A DNA stretch of 64,000 nt. Origin: Prosopocoilus inquinatus. Taxonomy: Eukaryota > Arthropoda > Insecta > Coleoptera > Lucanidae. The stretch covers positions 26,933,001 through 26,997,000 of the forward strand of contig CM069877.1 of assembly GCA_036172665.1 (NCBI GenBank). Reading direction: 5' to 3'. Every line of letters begins with the position of its first letter. The stretch's first letter is position 1. Shown here in pieces: positions 46,196-57,641 of this stretch. The notes under the pieces were generated by a model. The model did not search any database, was not told the DNA's origin, and saw only the letters and a program-made list of their open reading frames with translations. A program made the position numbers and the translations under genes.

Positions 46196-46264
46196 TATAC
46201 TGGGTGTCCCATTTTAAAAAATATAATTTTGGTGTGGCTCTCAATTACTGAACTTCCTGTATAG
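46196..46264. mobile_element. 69-bp miniature palindromic element
   Basis: Starts TATACTGGGTGTCCC and ends TTCCTGTATA. The interior ATATAATTTTGGTGTGGC matches the 68-bp element at 36926-36993. Confidence 0.55.
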
Positions 46265-46271
46265 CCAAAAA

Positions 46272-46510
46272 TAATTTTAGAAAATAGAGCTGACTGAGTT
46301 ACACCTCAGTTCGTTTGAATTTCTTTTCTTGTATACTTTAGACAGTAGAGAAGGCCGCGGTATATTACAGGAGAAATTAATGAACCTGGCCTTTCCAGAC
46401 AGTGCAATGCAATAACCCACCCTTGATTCCATATCTACCTCGAAGTTCGTCATTTTGGACTTATCAAGTTTTGCGTGAATGCTTTTTAAATGCTGACAAT
46501 TAAATTGTCT
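46272..46510. mobile_element. Second copy of the 6612-6849 MITE
   Basis: Shares CTCGAAGTTCGTCATTTT, GACTTATCAAGTTTTGCGTG and AATGC with the copy in SDR intron 3; the other end is diverged. Confidence 0.5.
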
Positions 46511-46731
46511 AAAATTGCACAATTCATAATTCTACTTACATTTTGAGAAGTTGAGAAGAAAATTAGGTAAGTACGTACTACTGATGACATAATTATTAGG
46601 CGCTCCCTAAAATTATGAGTTATTAAAGCTACGTGATACATGTTAAATGTTTATTGATATTATTATTCACTTTCAAAAAAAAAAAAAAAAAATAGATACA
46701 TAACAGGAGCCCTTATTTTTTGATGTTCTGT

Positions 46732-47399
46732 TCACCCCGAAAAAGTCGGGAGATGTTTCTGAATCAGAATTAATTTTTTTTTAATTCTTAGTAGAAAAGA
46801 GTCGCTGAGGTGAATTCTTTTATACAGTGGTTTTAAGGACGTCGACTGGTTCAACATATTATGCGTCATAAAATTGCTTCTGCTTAATTCTGCTGACGAT
46901 TTCACAGCTTCTAAACTGGCTTTCATTGATTTAAAATGATTTTGTGCTACTTTCAGTTCATCACTTAATTTTATTTCATCGAGAAGAACAATATATTCAT
47001 TTTTGACGAAAGTATTTGAATATCCAGAGACTCTTGTGATACTTTTTTATTTTTGAAACTTTCTTTAGTTAAGACATCTACTTCGTTTGTAATTTCATTA
47101 ACCAAAATATTGTCTTTGGCTAAAATCTGGTTCCTGTATAATAAGTGAATGCAAGTTTTGCAGTCCTTGCACTGTAGATTGCATTTACAGCTATCTCTGT
47201 TTTGTAGAATGTAACACATGTCGCTTGACGAATGAATAATCCATCCATTATCATTCTTGATAATCTGTTCTTGGGTAAGTCGAAGACATATTTTATGGAG
47301 ATCAGATATTTTTTTAACGGATTTTCTCTCGATATATATTTGACAACCGGTTTCGGTTTTTACACCTTCATCAGGTAGGGATCTGCTGTCAAACTTCAT
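46732..47399 (-). pseudogene. MULE-family SWIM zinc-finger protein relic
   Basis: 47380-46971 encodes a segment like the region before the SWIM finger of the gene at 51398-54260: NDNGWIIHSSS, then CKCNLQCKDCKTCIH. It then skips the CxC...CxH part and resumes with a helical C-terminal tail that continues at 46926-46732 in another frame. The first codons of the open frame derive from a ribozyme-like motif at 47340-47380. Truncated and frameshifted. Confidence 0.6.
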
Positions 47400-47542
47400 A
47401 TTTTTTTTGTAATTTTTCCTTTATGAAGACATGAGCCGATCATAAAGTCGATCTCTGAAAAATTTCATTAAAAAATCTAATCTTTTTCCATTGAAATAAA
47501 CATATTTTAGTGTCGTATGCATCCGCTGCATTTGCATATTTG

Positions 47543-49643
47543 CAGTGGCGCACCCAGAAATTTGTCGTGGAGGGCAAGGATAATAATATTAACGTTTATA
47601 AGAATATACTGATATATTGAACAATAACGATGCACAATATTAATTATATTGAATTAATTTATAAAAAATTCCTTCTTAATTTCATAACTTAGTGGACGGC
47701 CAGTCGGCAAGAGGCAAATGAAACCTTTTAAAATATCCTGGTGCTTACAAAATCTTGTGGAAATATGAGCAAGAAAGGAGTATCCAAGGAATAAATACAG
47801 ATTGTCTATAATATTCTTCTGCAGTCGTAGCGGCACGTTGTTGCGACTTAATTGCTTTTTAAATAGTCTTGGTATACTTATATATGTAGTTACATCTACA
47901 TATTCTGCTAACATTGTTGTATCTACAAATAGTTTACACTTTCTCTAATTTTTTTGACTGCAGACACTACATCATCTGCCAACTTTTAAACTGATGTCAG
48001 ATCAATATTAATCGTTTGAAATACTTTACTAAGAACTAAGAAATAATTTTTTTTCTGTTTTTCTGAGCATAAAAGTGACAATAAATTCAGCGGTGGTAGT
48101 ATTGTTTAACGTAAGTAAAGCACCCGACGACGAATCTTTGTCATTCATACATCGAATTACTTCAAGTGCAGCAGTTACAGCAGAAAAAAGGACCACTATG
48201 ACAATCAGTGTATACAGCGTCATGTCTTTCAACCCATCTGGTAGGACAAAATTGTTCTAATTTATATTTCTTTGAATTAGGAACTTAGCTGTCTACCTGA
48301 TTTTGTAAAATTATTTGTCGCTTTTGGGTGTTAAAAGAATGCATATAATTTTTTCTATGCCGAAACAGTTTCTTATTGAACGCACTTCAGCGGTATTTGA
48401 CAGAGCCAGATATGAAGTGTGGGAAACTCAGTGGACATGTACTGCTTTTGGGTATTTATTATTAATATAAGCTTGATCACCTTTAAATTTACCGCTCATT
48501 GCTACATCGCCACCATAACACTGTCCTCTTAGAAAGTTTGCTTGAATGCCACATTCTTAGCCAAGTAAAATTGTTTCGGCTAAATTTTCACCCTTTGTTG
48601 ATGTTAAAGGCATACATTGCAAAAACTATTCGCATATTCTAAAATCACTAACACCACTTCTAACAATTTTCAATATAACGCACGCATAAACTGTTCTATT
48701 GACGATATATTCGTGGTTTCCTCTGCTAAAAGAGCAAAATATTTTGCATTGTTTATGTCTGTAGCAATCTTCTTTTTGATAATCATACCACAAACGTCAA
48801 TAATTTGATTTTCAATGTTCCAACTTATATATGTATGTAGCGTTTCTGCCACATGTTTGGAGATGTTCTTTTAACACGAAATCTCCAGCATCAACACGAA
48901 ATCTAAACATTTCCCTAAAATTGCCTTCGTTTTCTTGGGATTCGGAATGTCCTCTGCCCTGTCGCCCACATAAAATCATTGTTTTAATTATCGGTTTAAC
49001 TTTCTCTATTTTCTTCAGCTTGTTTGTTTTTTGCTTTGTCAACCGATACTGATTTCCGCGATATTACATTTAAAAAGTTTTCACATTTCAAAGTGGCATT
49101 CTTGTAATATTGACACTTTTGATGGATGTCCAAACGCTATAGGCATTTTTTCCAAGAATTAAATCCGACAGTAACTAATTGCACAGTTGACTGTGAAGAG
49201 CTCATTTCAGCTTGATTGGAAGCGAACAAAATACATTTTTTACTGTAAGTCGAATCTTCTAATCTTGAGTAAGTCAACAACCACTTATATTTCGATAACC
49301 AGGAATGTAAAAATTTTCGATTTTGTTTTTCGCATGCCCGGGTAAAAAAATTAAAATTTTCCTCTGGAGTCTATACATTTTCTAATACATGTATTTTATC
49401 TTCATCAGTCAACCACTTTTTTGTAAAATGGGATATATCCACATTCATGGCAGAAGGCGAGGTAACTGCTTCTTTAATTGAAGAAGACGGCATCAAATTT
49501 ATATGGGATTGGTTGTGTGCTGCACTGTTATTATCGCTACTGCTTGAACTGGTATTCGAATTGTCATTGCAGTTATTATTTTTTCTTGGGTTTAAAGAAG
49601 TTGATTTTAATAACGTAAATGAATTTTTTCGCTTTACATTCAT
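47543..49643 (-). pseudogene. hAT transposase relic, ZMYM1-like (DUF4371 type)
   Basis: Minus-strand pieces in several frames follow the order of ZMYM1-like hAT transposases. 49643-49371 is the acidic/Ser-rich N-terminus with HFTKKWLTDEDKIHVLENV. A TTF-finger-like zone runs to about 49040. 49042-48812 has GNFREMFRFRVDAGDFVLKEHL, 48852-48670 has AKYFALLAEETTNISSIEQF, and 48260-48029 and 47914-47654 hold later parts. The left end CAGTGGCGCACCCAG at 47543 is a good hAT terminal repeat; the right terminus was not found. Many stops and frameshifts; inactive. Confidence 0.75.
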
Positions 49644-49749
49644 ATTTGTCTCTATTACAAAGTATTCTACTTAACTGCACTTGAAAACTCTTGTAATGTA
49701 TTGCATTAGCATAGGTCTCAAAATTCTAAATATACATCCGAATTGGCGC

Positions 49750-49989
49750 GAGTCAGTTCAGTTCAGTGGAACTGAATTGGGTTCCGTTGTCTGTGATGAT
49801 GGACTTTTGGTAGCCGAACCGCGAAAAAATGTCCTCCTCGACTTTCCGGGTGACCGTCCTGGTGCGACTATCTTGAAGAGCATATATTAATTTCTGCACC
49901 CGTGCCGACCAATCATAATACAAGAAGTGAATTCGTTTGACGAGCGGTTGCTGGCGGTAGGTTGTAAAAGAGTAACCGTCAACGACCAC
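49750..49989 (-). pseudogene. Gypsy integrase core fragment
   Basis: Contains FSRFGYQKSIITDNGTQF, the second-Asp block of the Gypsy integrase catalytic core (D-N-G). The first Asp and the Glu blocks are not present. An isolated fragment of about 80 residues. Confidence 0.7.
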
Positions 49990-50472
49990 TCGAATTTTAT
50001 TGATACGGTCATGACGTCATCTTACAATTTGGACGCTCACGGTCCGTCAGATTCTCAACCTGTTTCGGAGCACGGTACCTTCGAACGGTTGACAGCGGTA
50101 GATATATATCTGTCTCTGTTTAAACTTTTAAACCGATGTTTGGTCACGTTTGGTTATTCTATTTTATCACGTATTGCAACTTATACCTGTAAAATGCAAA
50201 GATGTGCAAAAGTACATTTTATCATTAATTATTATTAAATGTATTAATTCTTTTTCTTACCTTCTTTGAGAGATTAATCTATATTACTTTATCGCAGATG
50301 TATTTTTTATGAAGACCCTAATTCAAAATAATTTATGCGGCGTACAACACGTGCTACTTTTTCACCGGCGCGACCAAATTCGTTTGTAGACGTCACGAGT
50401 TATGACGTTAGAGCAACCGCTACCCACCACTCGTAACCGGACTGCTTGCAACCACTTGCCAAACGAATTCGC
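49990..50472. other. Stretch between the integrase fragment and the TTAA MITE
   Basis: No gene is recognised. The part near 50340-50470 is richer in CG dinucleotides and may belong to an old element. Confidence 0.35.
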
Positions 50473-50768
50473 TTAAAGCCGGCTACTCATTACGCGGTAC
50501 TTGGCAAGTGAATTAACTTGGCAAGTACTCGGCGAGCATTTGTGCAAGTAAAAGTCGAACCGTACACATTATTCAGCTACTTCTACGTAGCCAGTCCGTT
50601 TAACACTCGCCCGTTTGACTTTGGACAGTTTACCGACAACGAACGGGAAGTACAAGTAACGTGGCAAGTAGTGCCGAGTTGCACGCCGCGTCTTAATACA
50701 CATTACTCGGTACTTGCTAAGTATTGTCAAGTACTTGCCAAGTACCGCGTAATGAGTAGCCGGCTTAA
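50473..50768. mobile_element. 296-bp MITE flanked by TTAA
   Basis: Inverted ends GCCGGCTACTCATTACGCGG continue with TACTTGGCAAGT and lie against TTAA on both sides, which fits a piggyBac-like target preference. Internal words ACTCGG and CAAGTA are iterated. Non-coding. Confidence 0.75.
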
Positions 50769-51243
50769 GGCATACAGAAGCGGAGTCTGCTAATGGCGCC
50801 AAATTCAAAAAAAAATCTAATTCAAATAAAACGTTACATGAGTACCATTTAATACTAGAGCCTTCGATTTTTTAAATTTTTTTAATAAATATGGTTTACT
50901 TGACTGATGAAATTATAAAATTCCTACTGCAAGGATTCGCAACAGGAAAAAGGAAGGATTAATTCATTTAATCAAAATAATTGCATAATATCTATTTTCT
51001 CTATAAAATAAATTACATCCATGACATATTAGAATTACTGAAGAGCAGTAATTCTGCATATAGTTTAATTATTAAGAAAAAAAATAGGCAAATATAACGG
51101 GACGTGGGTTTAACTAAATCAAATTAACACGCAACTGAATTTTTTATTCTGATTTTCATCTTCATCTAAGAGTTAGTAATTCTTCATCAATTCCATCTGA
51201 ACATTTTGTAACTACCTACAAACATAAATATTTAATGGTAAAA

Positions 51244-51363
51244 CCACGACCTACTAGATTTCACAAGAGATACTCCCTTATCGTCGTCTGGTGAAATCTA
51301 GTAGGTCGTGATATCACAAGAAATACTCCCTTATCGTCGTCTGGTGAAATCTAGTAGGTCGTG
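51244..51363. repeat. Perfect 20-bp inverted repeat with partial duplication
   Basis: CACGACCTACTAGATTTCAC and its exact complement enclose a 26-nt loop containing CTCCCTTATCGTCGTCTG. The loop plus right arm are repeated directly downstream. It lies just outside the last exon of the SWIM gene. Confidence 0.75.
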
Positions 51364-51397
51364 GGTAAAACTAGTAATTTTCAAAATACTCACCAAT

Positions 51398-54260
51398 TCA
51401 CTTTTTATTAGGATAATAAGTCTGCTTTTCTATTTTCCTCTTCTTGTTTGTTTGAGTTTTCTCTCGCTCCACATTATTCCTAAACGTACTAAAAATGTCC
51501 ATAAACTTTTCAAATGTTTTCTCGACTATTCTCGTGGTATTATTAATAACTTCCTCTAATGCTATCTATTAAAACATTAAAATTTAATAGTATTAATGTT
51601 AACATAATTCTCTTACACACCTGTTGCCTTCTTTCAAAATGAATGGGTTTGTTTGTTTCATTCTTTTTCTCTTCTAAATACTGACATAATTCATCTTGAT
51701 TCCTGATTTTACTCATTGTAGCCTCTTGGATATATAAAGCTTCTTCTAAATTTTCTTCTCCTAAATTTCCTACATTAAAAATACCTGTAACAGATTCATT
51801 CATCCTCCTTTCATACAAAACCACTGCGTGTATATGTTTACACAAAGCAGTTCTCACTGTAAACTCTGGACATTCACAATTATATCTATGTATATTGAAG
51901 AAAGCGTCACTAAAACAAGCACGTGTAATCTTCCGTGTAGTAAATTGATAACTGATGACATGTTTCGGTTGAATAACCATTATCGAATCTAAAATACAAG
52001 ATTGGCACTCAAAAACAAGTAATTAATAGTAAAATTAGTTAACAAACCATTGACGAGAGGCCACGCAATATGTGGCCATTTCTACTTAACAGGTGACAAT
52101 GTAAGAACTTAACCTAGTGAAAGTTACTAACAAGTGGTAAAATTACTAAGCAGTACCAACATGAAATAAATGAAACAAAAATGCGGAAGAACAAAGTTAA
52201 AAAACAATACGGTGAAGACTGAAGGTAAAAAAGTTACTCATAAGGAGTAAATAACCAAGAACAAATTACATTAAACAATAAAAACAACGAGTTAAACAAA
52301 GGAGGTTAATTTATCAAAGAATGGTTCCAATTTATAGATTCAAAAAAGTTAAAATGAGGGAAAGTGATTTGATCATTCAAGAGGTTGACAGTATTGTCAA
52401 TTTTAGAAAGGAAAATTTCTAAAGATTCAGCTATGTTAAGCTTTAAACCTTTAGGTAACTGATGTAATAAATTGACATCAAAATTAGGATCCGGATAGTG
52501 TCCTGAATCTAAAAGGTGAAGGGCAAAATTAGAATCAGTCTTTCCTAATCTAGCTGAGGACAAATGTTCTTTGACCCGAGTGGCTAAATTACGACCGGTT
52601 TGATCAATATAAACAGAGTTACAATTGGAGTGTATACAAGTGATGGAGTAAACTCCACTTTTATTCATACAAGCGATCTCATCTTTGGAGTTGGTCAGAA
52701 TTGAGATCAAGTTATAGTCATTCGAAAAGGTTACTTGTACACCTTCCAATTTATTTAGAATGGACTTAAGTTTATCAGAGACGACTCCGATGTAAGGCAG
52801 TGAAACATATTTTATATCAAGATCAGTGGGATCCTCAACCAGAGTAGGAGAGACAGATCTATTGATTAATTTATTTCGGATTTTATGAAAAAGACGAGAA
52901 ATAACCTCATCAGGGAATTTATTACTGAAAGCTATTTGGCGAATAATATAATATATCTATGTATACATACTTTACATTCGTTGCAATATATTTTTCTACA
53001 ATCTTCGTCACACAATACATTATAAGACACAATATAAAATTTCTCACCTGCTGACGACTTCACTTTGAACTTAGCAAATTCCACTAATTCTACAAAATCT
53101 TCAATTTCTTTTGCCTTCTTATGTGCTGTTACAGTGATTTTATGCTGGTAATGATTTGCATTCGGTCTCTCAGTGTTTATAATTTTTTTTCTACATCTTC
53201 TCACCAACAGTTTTTCAATACTAAAAATATTATAAATAAGAAATGATGTAATTTTCTAAAATATTAATTGATTTAAGTAATGATTTCACCTGATGTTTTG
53301 ATTTCCATTCATTTTATTATGCTTCAATATTTTATGTAAGCTTTCAATGGCCATATTAGTGTTAACACCAGCATTAGTTCTAAAACAATGTGCCCATATC
53401 ATAATTCGATCTTGATCCTGAAAATAATACCTAAAAATGATAAAACATAGGTATTTCATCATTTAACCAAGTATGTCTCAAATGAAAAACTTACTTACTT
53501 ACTACTCCTGCATGTAACTGATCTGCTATCATTGCCTGGTCTTGTTTTGTTAATTGCTTTGTCCTTAATTCATCTTGATATCCCACATGTGTTTCAACAA
53601 ATTTCACGTTTACCATGCCTGAAAAATATCAAAGTAGTATAATTATTATAATAAATAATTAGAAAGACAACCATTTTTCAAGATCTTCACAAGTGTCCTT
53701 GATGGACATATTCCTGAAATGCGAATACTACCTTCGGCCTTCATAGCCCTCTTGGTACAATTGCTGTGGAATCCTATATTTAAGTAATTATTGATTACTC
53801 TCTATGTTCACTTTAGAAATTATAACCAACCAACCATATGAGTTACTTCGGTTACAGTTGTAATAGATATATTGATCACCGTTTGAAGGTTTTCTTCTGA
53901 CACATGCATAATCAACATCTCTATTTTCTTTTGATCTCCGTACTTCAAATTCATCAATATTCCTAATACTTAAATCAGATTGTTTAATACTCACACTGTG
54001 TACCTCTGTTAAATGCATAATTAGATTGGCATGGTTTCCAAACGTTTCCTGTTTTTCTTTCAAGCATAGGGGACAACGAATGTGTTGTGATTTCTTTTCC
54101 TCCACTTTCTTGTCGTGCATTGTCTTCAGATGGCGATTCTTCGTTGAAACACTACTAAACTTCTTCTGGCATACATCGCAGATCAGTTTGCTGGTACTAA
54201 AACATAATGGCAAATGTTTTTTTCTTTTATTAAATAAAACTTTGTACTATACCTTTCCAT
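51398..54260 (-). pseudogene. C2H2 plus SWIM zinc-finger gene (MULE-derived family), broken by a Penelope insertion
   Basis: Exons on the minus strand: 54260-54253 (ATGGAAAG), 54196-53835, 53773-53672, 53618-53503, 53417-53290, 53220-52952 resuming at 51880-51621, and 51565-51398 (TGA). All introns have GT-AG borders and the phases match. Without the 1.06-kb insertion and one duplicate the frame is open for 470 residues. Domains: C2H2 fingers (CDVCQKKFSSVSTKNRHLKTMH, CPLCLKEKQETFGNHANLI..H, given here by first words), a CNRS block, NTNMAIESLHKILKHN, and a SWIM finger YNCECPEFTVRTALCKHIHA near residue 320. Related arthropod genes derive from Mutator-like transposons; a DNA-binding role is inferred. 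The insertion splits the SWIM finger, so this allele should make a truncated product. Confidence 0.8.
51895..52951 (-). mobile_element. 5'-truncated Penelope-like element with GIY-YIG endonuclease
   Basis: It is flanked by a 14-bp duplication TATATCTATGTATA (51881-51894 and 52952-52965). The frame from 52951 to 52306 starts inside the linker after the RT (DIKYVSLPYIGVVSDKL) and then has a GIY-YIG domain: SGVYSITC, NSVYIDQTGRNLATRVKEH (the usual G of YIG is D here). Reverse transcriptase is missing. Its 3' part near 51940-51980 carries a decayed hammerhead-like motif (AACCGAAACATGTC). Insertion is into the coding SWIM exon of the surrounding gene. Confidence 0.85.
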
Positions 54261-54269
54261 CCTAGAATT

Positions 54270-54600
54270 AGTAAGTAATCTAAAACTGAAGAGTAGTTAT
54301 TAAAATTATTAATTTATTTTTAAATTTGCCGAGCTGAAAATTCTAATCAGTTTAATAATACTCAAATCGAGAATTGACAAAAATGACACAGATAAATATG
54401 TAAAATGGCCAAAAAAGCAGATACAGGAGAATTTAAACCGCCAATTTAACCTTATGCCATATGACATTAGATTATTGGTTAGGTAAATAAGATTTGGCGC
54501 ACTTAGTTTAGAGCTTCTGTATTGGTCACAATAAGTTAGCCTTCTGATTGGTCCGCATGGGTGCAGAAATTAATGTATGCTATCTTGAAGCGGGATTTGT
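54270..54600. other. Upstream region of the SWIM gene
   Basis: AT-rich; probably the promoter side of the minus-strand SWIM gene. No clear TATA box is identified. Confidence 0.35.
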
Positions 54601-54608
54601 CGAGCTAC

Positions 54609-54657
54609 GTCTCTGCTGAAGAAGCCCCAAGCAGGGCTGAAACAGCTGTCCAGAGGC
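54609..54657 (+). ncRNA. Type I hammerhead ribozyme
   Basis: All conserved parts are present in order. Stem I 5' strand GTCTCTG (54609-54615). Core CTGAAGA (54616-54622). Stem II AGCCC/GGGCT with loop CAAGCA (54623-54638). Core GAAA (54639-54642). Minimal stem III C43-G48 with loop AGCT, closed by A42-T49. Cleavage-site C at 54650. Stem I 3' strand CAGAGGC (54651-54657), giving seven pairs including one G:U. This matches the small-stem-III hammerheads reported for Penelope-like retroelements. Predicted self-cleavage is after C54650; activity is inferred. Confidence 0.65.
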
Positions 54658-55024
54658 TGCTCGAAGTTCTCACTGCAATCAAAAACGATTTGCACAAATT
54701 TTTTCTAGTATCTATAATAGTTAAAAATAATTGTTTTCTATTTGAAATGCGTCTATATGGATATGTTCAAACGGCATTGAACTAGATGGAGTCAGTTTCA
54801 ATTGAATTTTATTTGGACGTCTCTCATATTTACCTTGTAGACAGATTTCAGTTATTTATGTACTTAGTTATATCATTTATTTTTTCTTAATGCTGATTCA
54901 GTTTCATTAATTTCTCTGTTTTTGTTTCATGATATTTTAATTGTAATTCCTGTTCTTCTGAACTTGTTATATCTTTATCAAAAGAATTAGTTCTAATTAA
55001 TTTAAAGGAATTATTTTTAAAAGT
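54658..55024. other. Stretch between the ribozyme and a solo LTR
   Basis: No gene is recognised; the first 60 bp may belong to the same retroelement tail as the ribozyme. Confidence 0.35.
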
Positions 55025-55334
55025 GAAATAAAATAAATTTAAATTAATTTATTTAATCGAATAAAACACTCGCTAACAAACTTAACCGTAATTTAATAAT
55101 ATACACTAAATCTAACTTCGACGATCGCTAATTAGAATTCGACTGGCCCCTCAGTCAACCCCGGCCGATTTTATATTCTACGCTGCCTTCTCGTTTTCCA
55201 TCTTCGGAGATGCTGGAAACGCCGAGTTTGTTCGGTATAGACAGCTCGGCGGCGCGGCGTGCCGATGACGCACAATAACGAATCGACTTCTTGGCGCCTT
55301 CAGTGTGACGTAGTGGGCTGAGTGGCGCACCACA
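55025..55334 (-). repeat. Solo or truncated LTR, same family as 61001-61333
   Basis: It matches the LTR at 61001-61333 along its length: CTAAATCTAACTTCGACGAT, GGCCGATTTTATATTCTACG and the outer GTGGCGCACCACA. It is diverged, and no purine tract lies beside its start, so it is not an intact element end. Confidence 0.75.
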
Positions 55335-55463
55335 GTATTAAATCTTCGTCAGTTGTTGACAAAGGTAATGAAGCGCTGAATATAGTTTTGGATATTATGA
55401 GGACTCGGAGATAAAACTATTTGATTACTAAAACAATTTAGACTTTTTTCAGTGATTGGTATG

Positions 55464-56100
55464 TTAAAGACTGGATCTGGAGATGGCGGTATGTATACTG
55501 TTGTCATCTTCATCTTCATCATCATTATTTTCCTTATTTCTTTCTTCATTATTTCCGTTATCATTTAAAAAACTTTCGATGTCCTCTATGTATTCGTTTA
55601 AATTTTGTAATGGTGTTTCTGAAACTTTACTTAAATAGTCGTCGATTTCTTTATCAATGACATCCAAATTTACCAATATCGATTCATTTTCTAATGCGTT
55701 AATTTCAATTCTAGATAGGGCATCGGCATTTGTATTATTTTTTCCCAACCTCCTAGTTAAATTCTTCTAATTTTAGCCCCCAACGAACTAAAATTAAGGT
55801 CTGTTAGTGAAAATAACCAATGTAGTGGTTTATGGTCAGTAATAATTTTGAATTTCCTACCAAAGAGATAAGGACAAAAGTACTTGGTAGCCCGTATGAT
55901 GGAAAGTAATTCTTTTTCAATTGTAGAATAGTTACATTCAGCGGGATTTAATGTTCTAGAAGCGTAAGCAATAACTAAGTCACTTCCTGTTGAACCTTGT
56001 GAAAGGACAGCCCCTACAGCGACATTTGAAGCATAGCGTAGTTAAATCGAAAGTTTTGAAATATCAGGATACTGTAAAATTGGTTCATTATACGACATTC
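55464..56100 (-). pseudogene. Gypsy RT thumb and RNase H relic
   Basis: From 56100 downward the translation reads EPILQYPDISK, then [45 protein letters not shown] and GKNNTNADALSRI, the conserved run of Gypsy RNase H. The C-terminus becomes acidic. At least two frame breaks occur. It is a different Gypsy lineage from that at 61001-64000. Confidence 0.8.
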
Positions 56101-56207
56101 GGTCTAATTAGGCAATGACGTCAGTGAATCTAATGACGGCACACGTTCACGTTATTGCCAAATTTCTATGTTGACAAGTAATTGTTTGTAAGGGTTAAGG
56201 TTAAGTA

Positions 56208-56725
56208 CTAACCTTTGAAATCAATTTTATTTATTATATATTTTTTAATTATTATATAATTATACATCAAATACAGTGCAGACTTATTTCCTGAAAATGT
56301 ACCTACATTGTACAATGGCTTCCGCCTTGAGTTATAAATGTTTCGTTTGACACACCGGAGATCGCTGGTTTCCAGTTTTCCCTGGTCTGCGGTTGACACT
56401 TTCGCTAGGAGATTTTGACAAATTTTACTTGGCCGATCGGATATCTCATCGACCGCTTTTCTTTTTGCCGCGACACTCAACTGATGTCGTTGCAATTTTT
56501 GTAATTCTTGGGGATGGTTATGATTAATGTTTTTCTAGTAATGATCCTCTCGTCGCTTGCACCAATGATGTAAATCTTGGAATTACACTTTCTCGAAACA
56601 CAACGCCACTTTTGTTCACCCGAATTTAACTCAGTATCTTTGTAAAATTTAAAATTATTGAAAATTAAGATAACTTTTCCACGTTCACTTAAACATTCCC
56701 TCAAACTCGCACTAGAAGTTGCCAT
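56208..56725 (-). pseudogene. FLYWCH zinc-finger relic (MULE-type transposase N-terminus)
   Basis: From ATG 56725: GKVILIFNNFKFYKD, KWRCVSRKCNSKIYI, then after a one-base shift near 56520 the NHNHP of the FLYWCH motif, followed by LSVAAKRKAVDEI and RPSKI. The order is that of FLYWCH domains in arthropod Mutator-like transposases. The catalytic domain is absent. One frameshift; otherwise open to 56208. Confidence 0.7.
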
Positions 56726-56734
56726 CGTCAAATT

Positions 56735-57641
56735 AATAGTACAACTAATAGCAAATACAATACTACAGCCCTTTATAGGGGTTTGTTTAACCTGGTTTTG
56801 CCAAATTTAAACAAATCCGCCCATTTCTCAATACCTATTAAATTCTTATTCTTGGAAGCTACGTAAATTAAATCCAGTGCAGTTTACACATCGAATTATT
56901 TGACCGCAAGCATCCCCCAGTGCAGTTTACGTAGAGGATTAGGACCTCAGCTTAATGCCAGTGCAATTTACAATCGCCCTCGAAAAGTATCCGTTCACAA
57001 CAGAGCGGTGGACTTAAAAGAATCGGAAACTTAACGAAAATTACCCTTATGGTAATCTTATGATCCTAAATAAACAAATAGTTTTGCTAGGGCCGGGTTA
57101 ATTATAAAAATTGCCCAGACTAAGTATCCTGGTCGCCGCAGCCTTAATATTGCAGAGATTTCTAAAAACGAAAAGTAAACATTTATTTATTTCTTTATAA
57201 TCTATTTCTTTCAGTATTCAGATTCTTATTAAGTATGTAGTAGGTAATATTTAATTAAAGTCATATTATAAGATTTTCGTAAGCATTTCAACGATAATTA
57301 TACAAAGCTGTTACCTAAGAATAAATTAGGAAATGAAACTTAATGGGCCAACGAGATGAGCATTTATTGTTTATTTATTTGCAGGTTTTTAAAATTCAGG
57401 TTCATTATTTTATTTTTGTTTTACATACTGGCAAAAACTTGCCTGTTTTATTTGGTAATAGTTACGATAATAAAAAGGTATTTTATATTTCAACATACAG
57501 TATACAAGTTTACCTTTCTGAAATTTAATTTTTGTAATCGATTTACGTGAAATTTGAAATAAAACACTTTAAGACCGTAAAGTAATGAATTTATTCTGTA
57601 CACATAAAATTAAAGAATTTACAAATAAAATAAAAGTTAAA
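56735..57641. other. Stretch with a short spaced repeat
   Basis: Three copies of CCAGTGCAGTTTAC or a one-base variant lie at about 56875, 56920 and 56959, 38-45 bp apart. No gene is seen. The rest is AT-rich. Confidence 0.4.
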
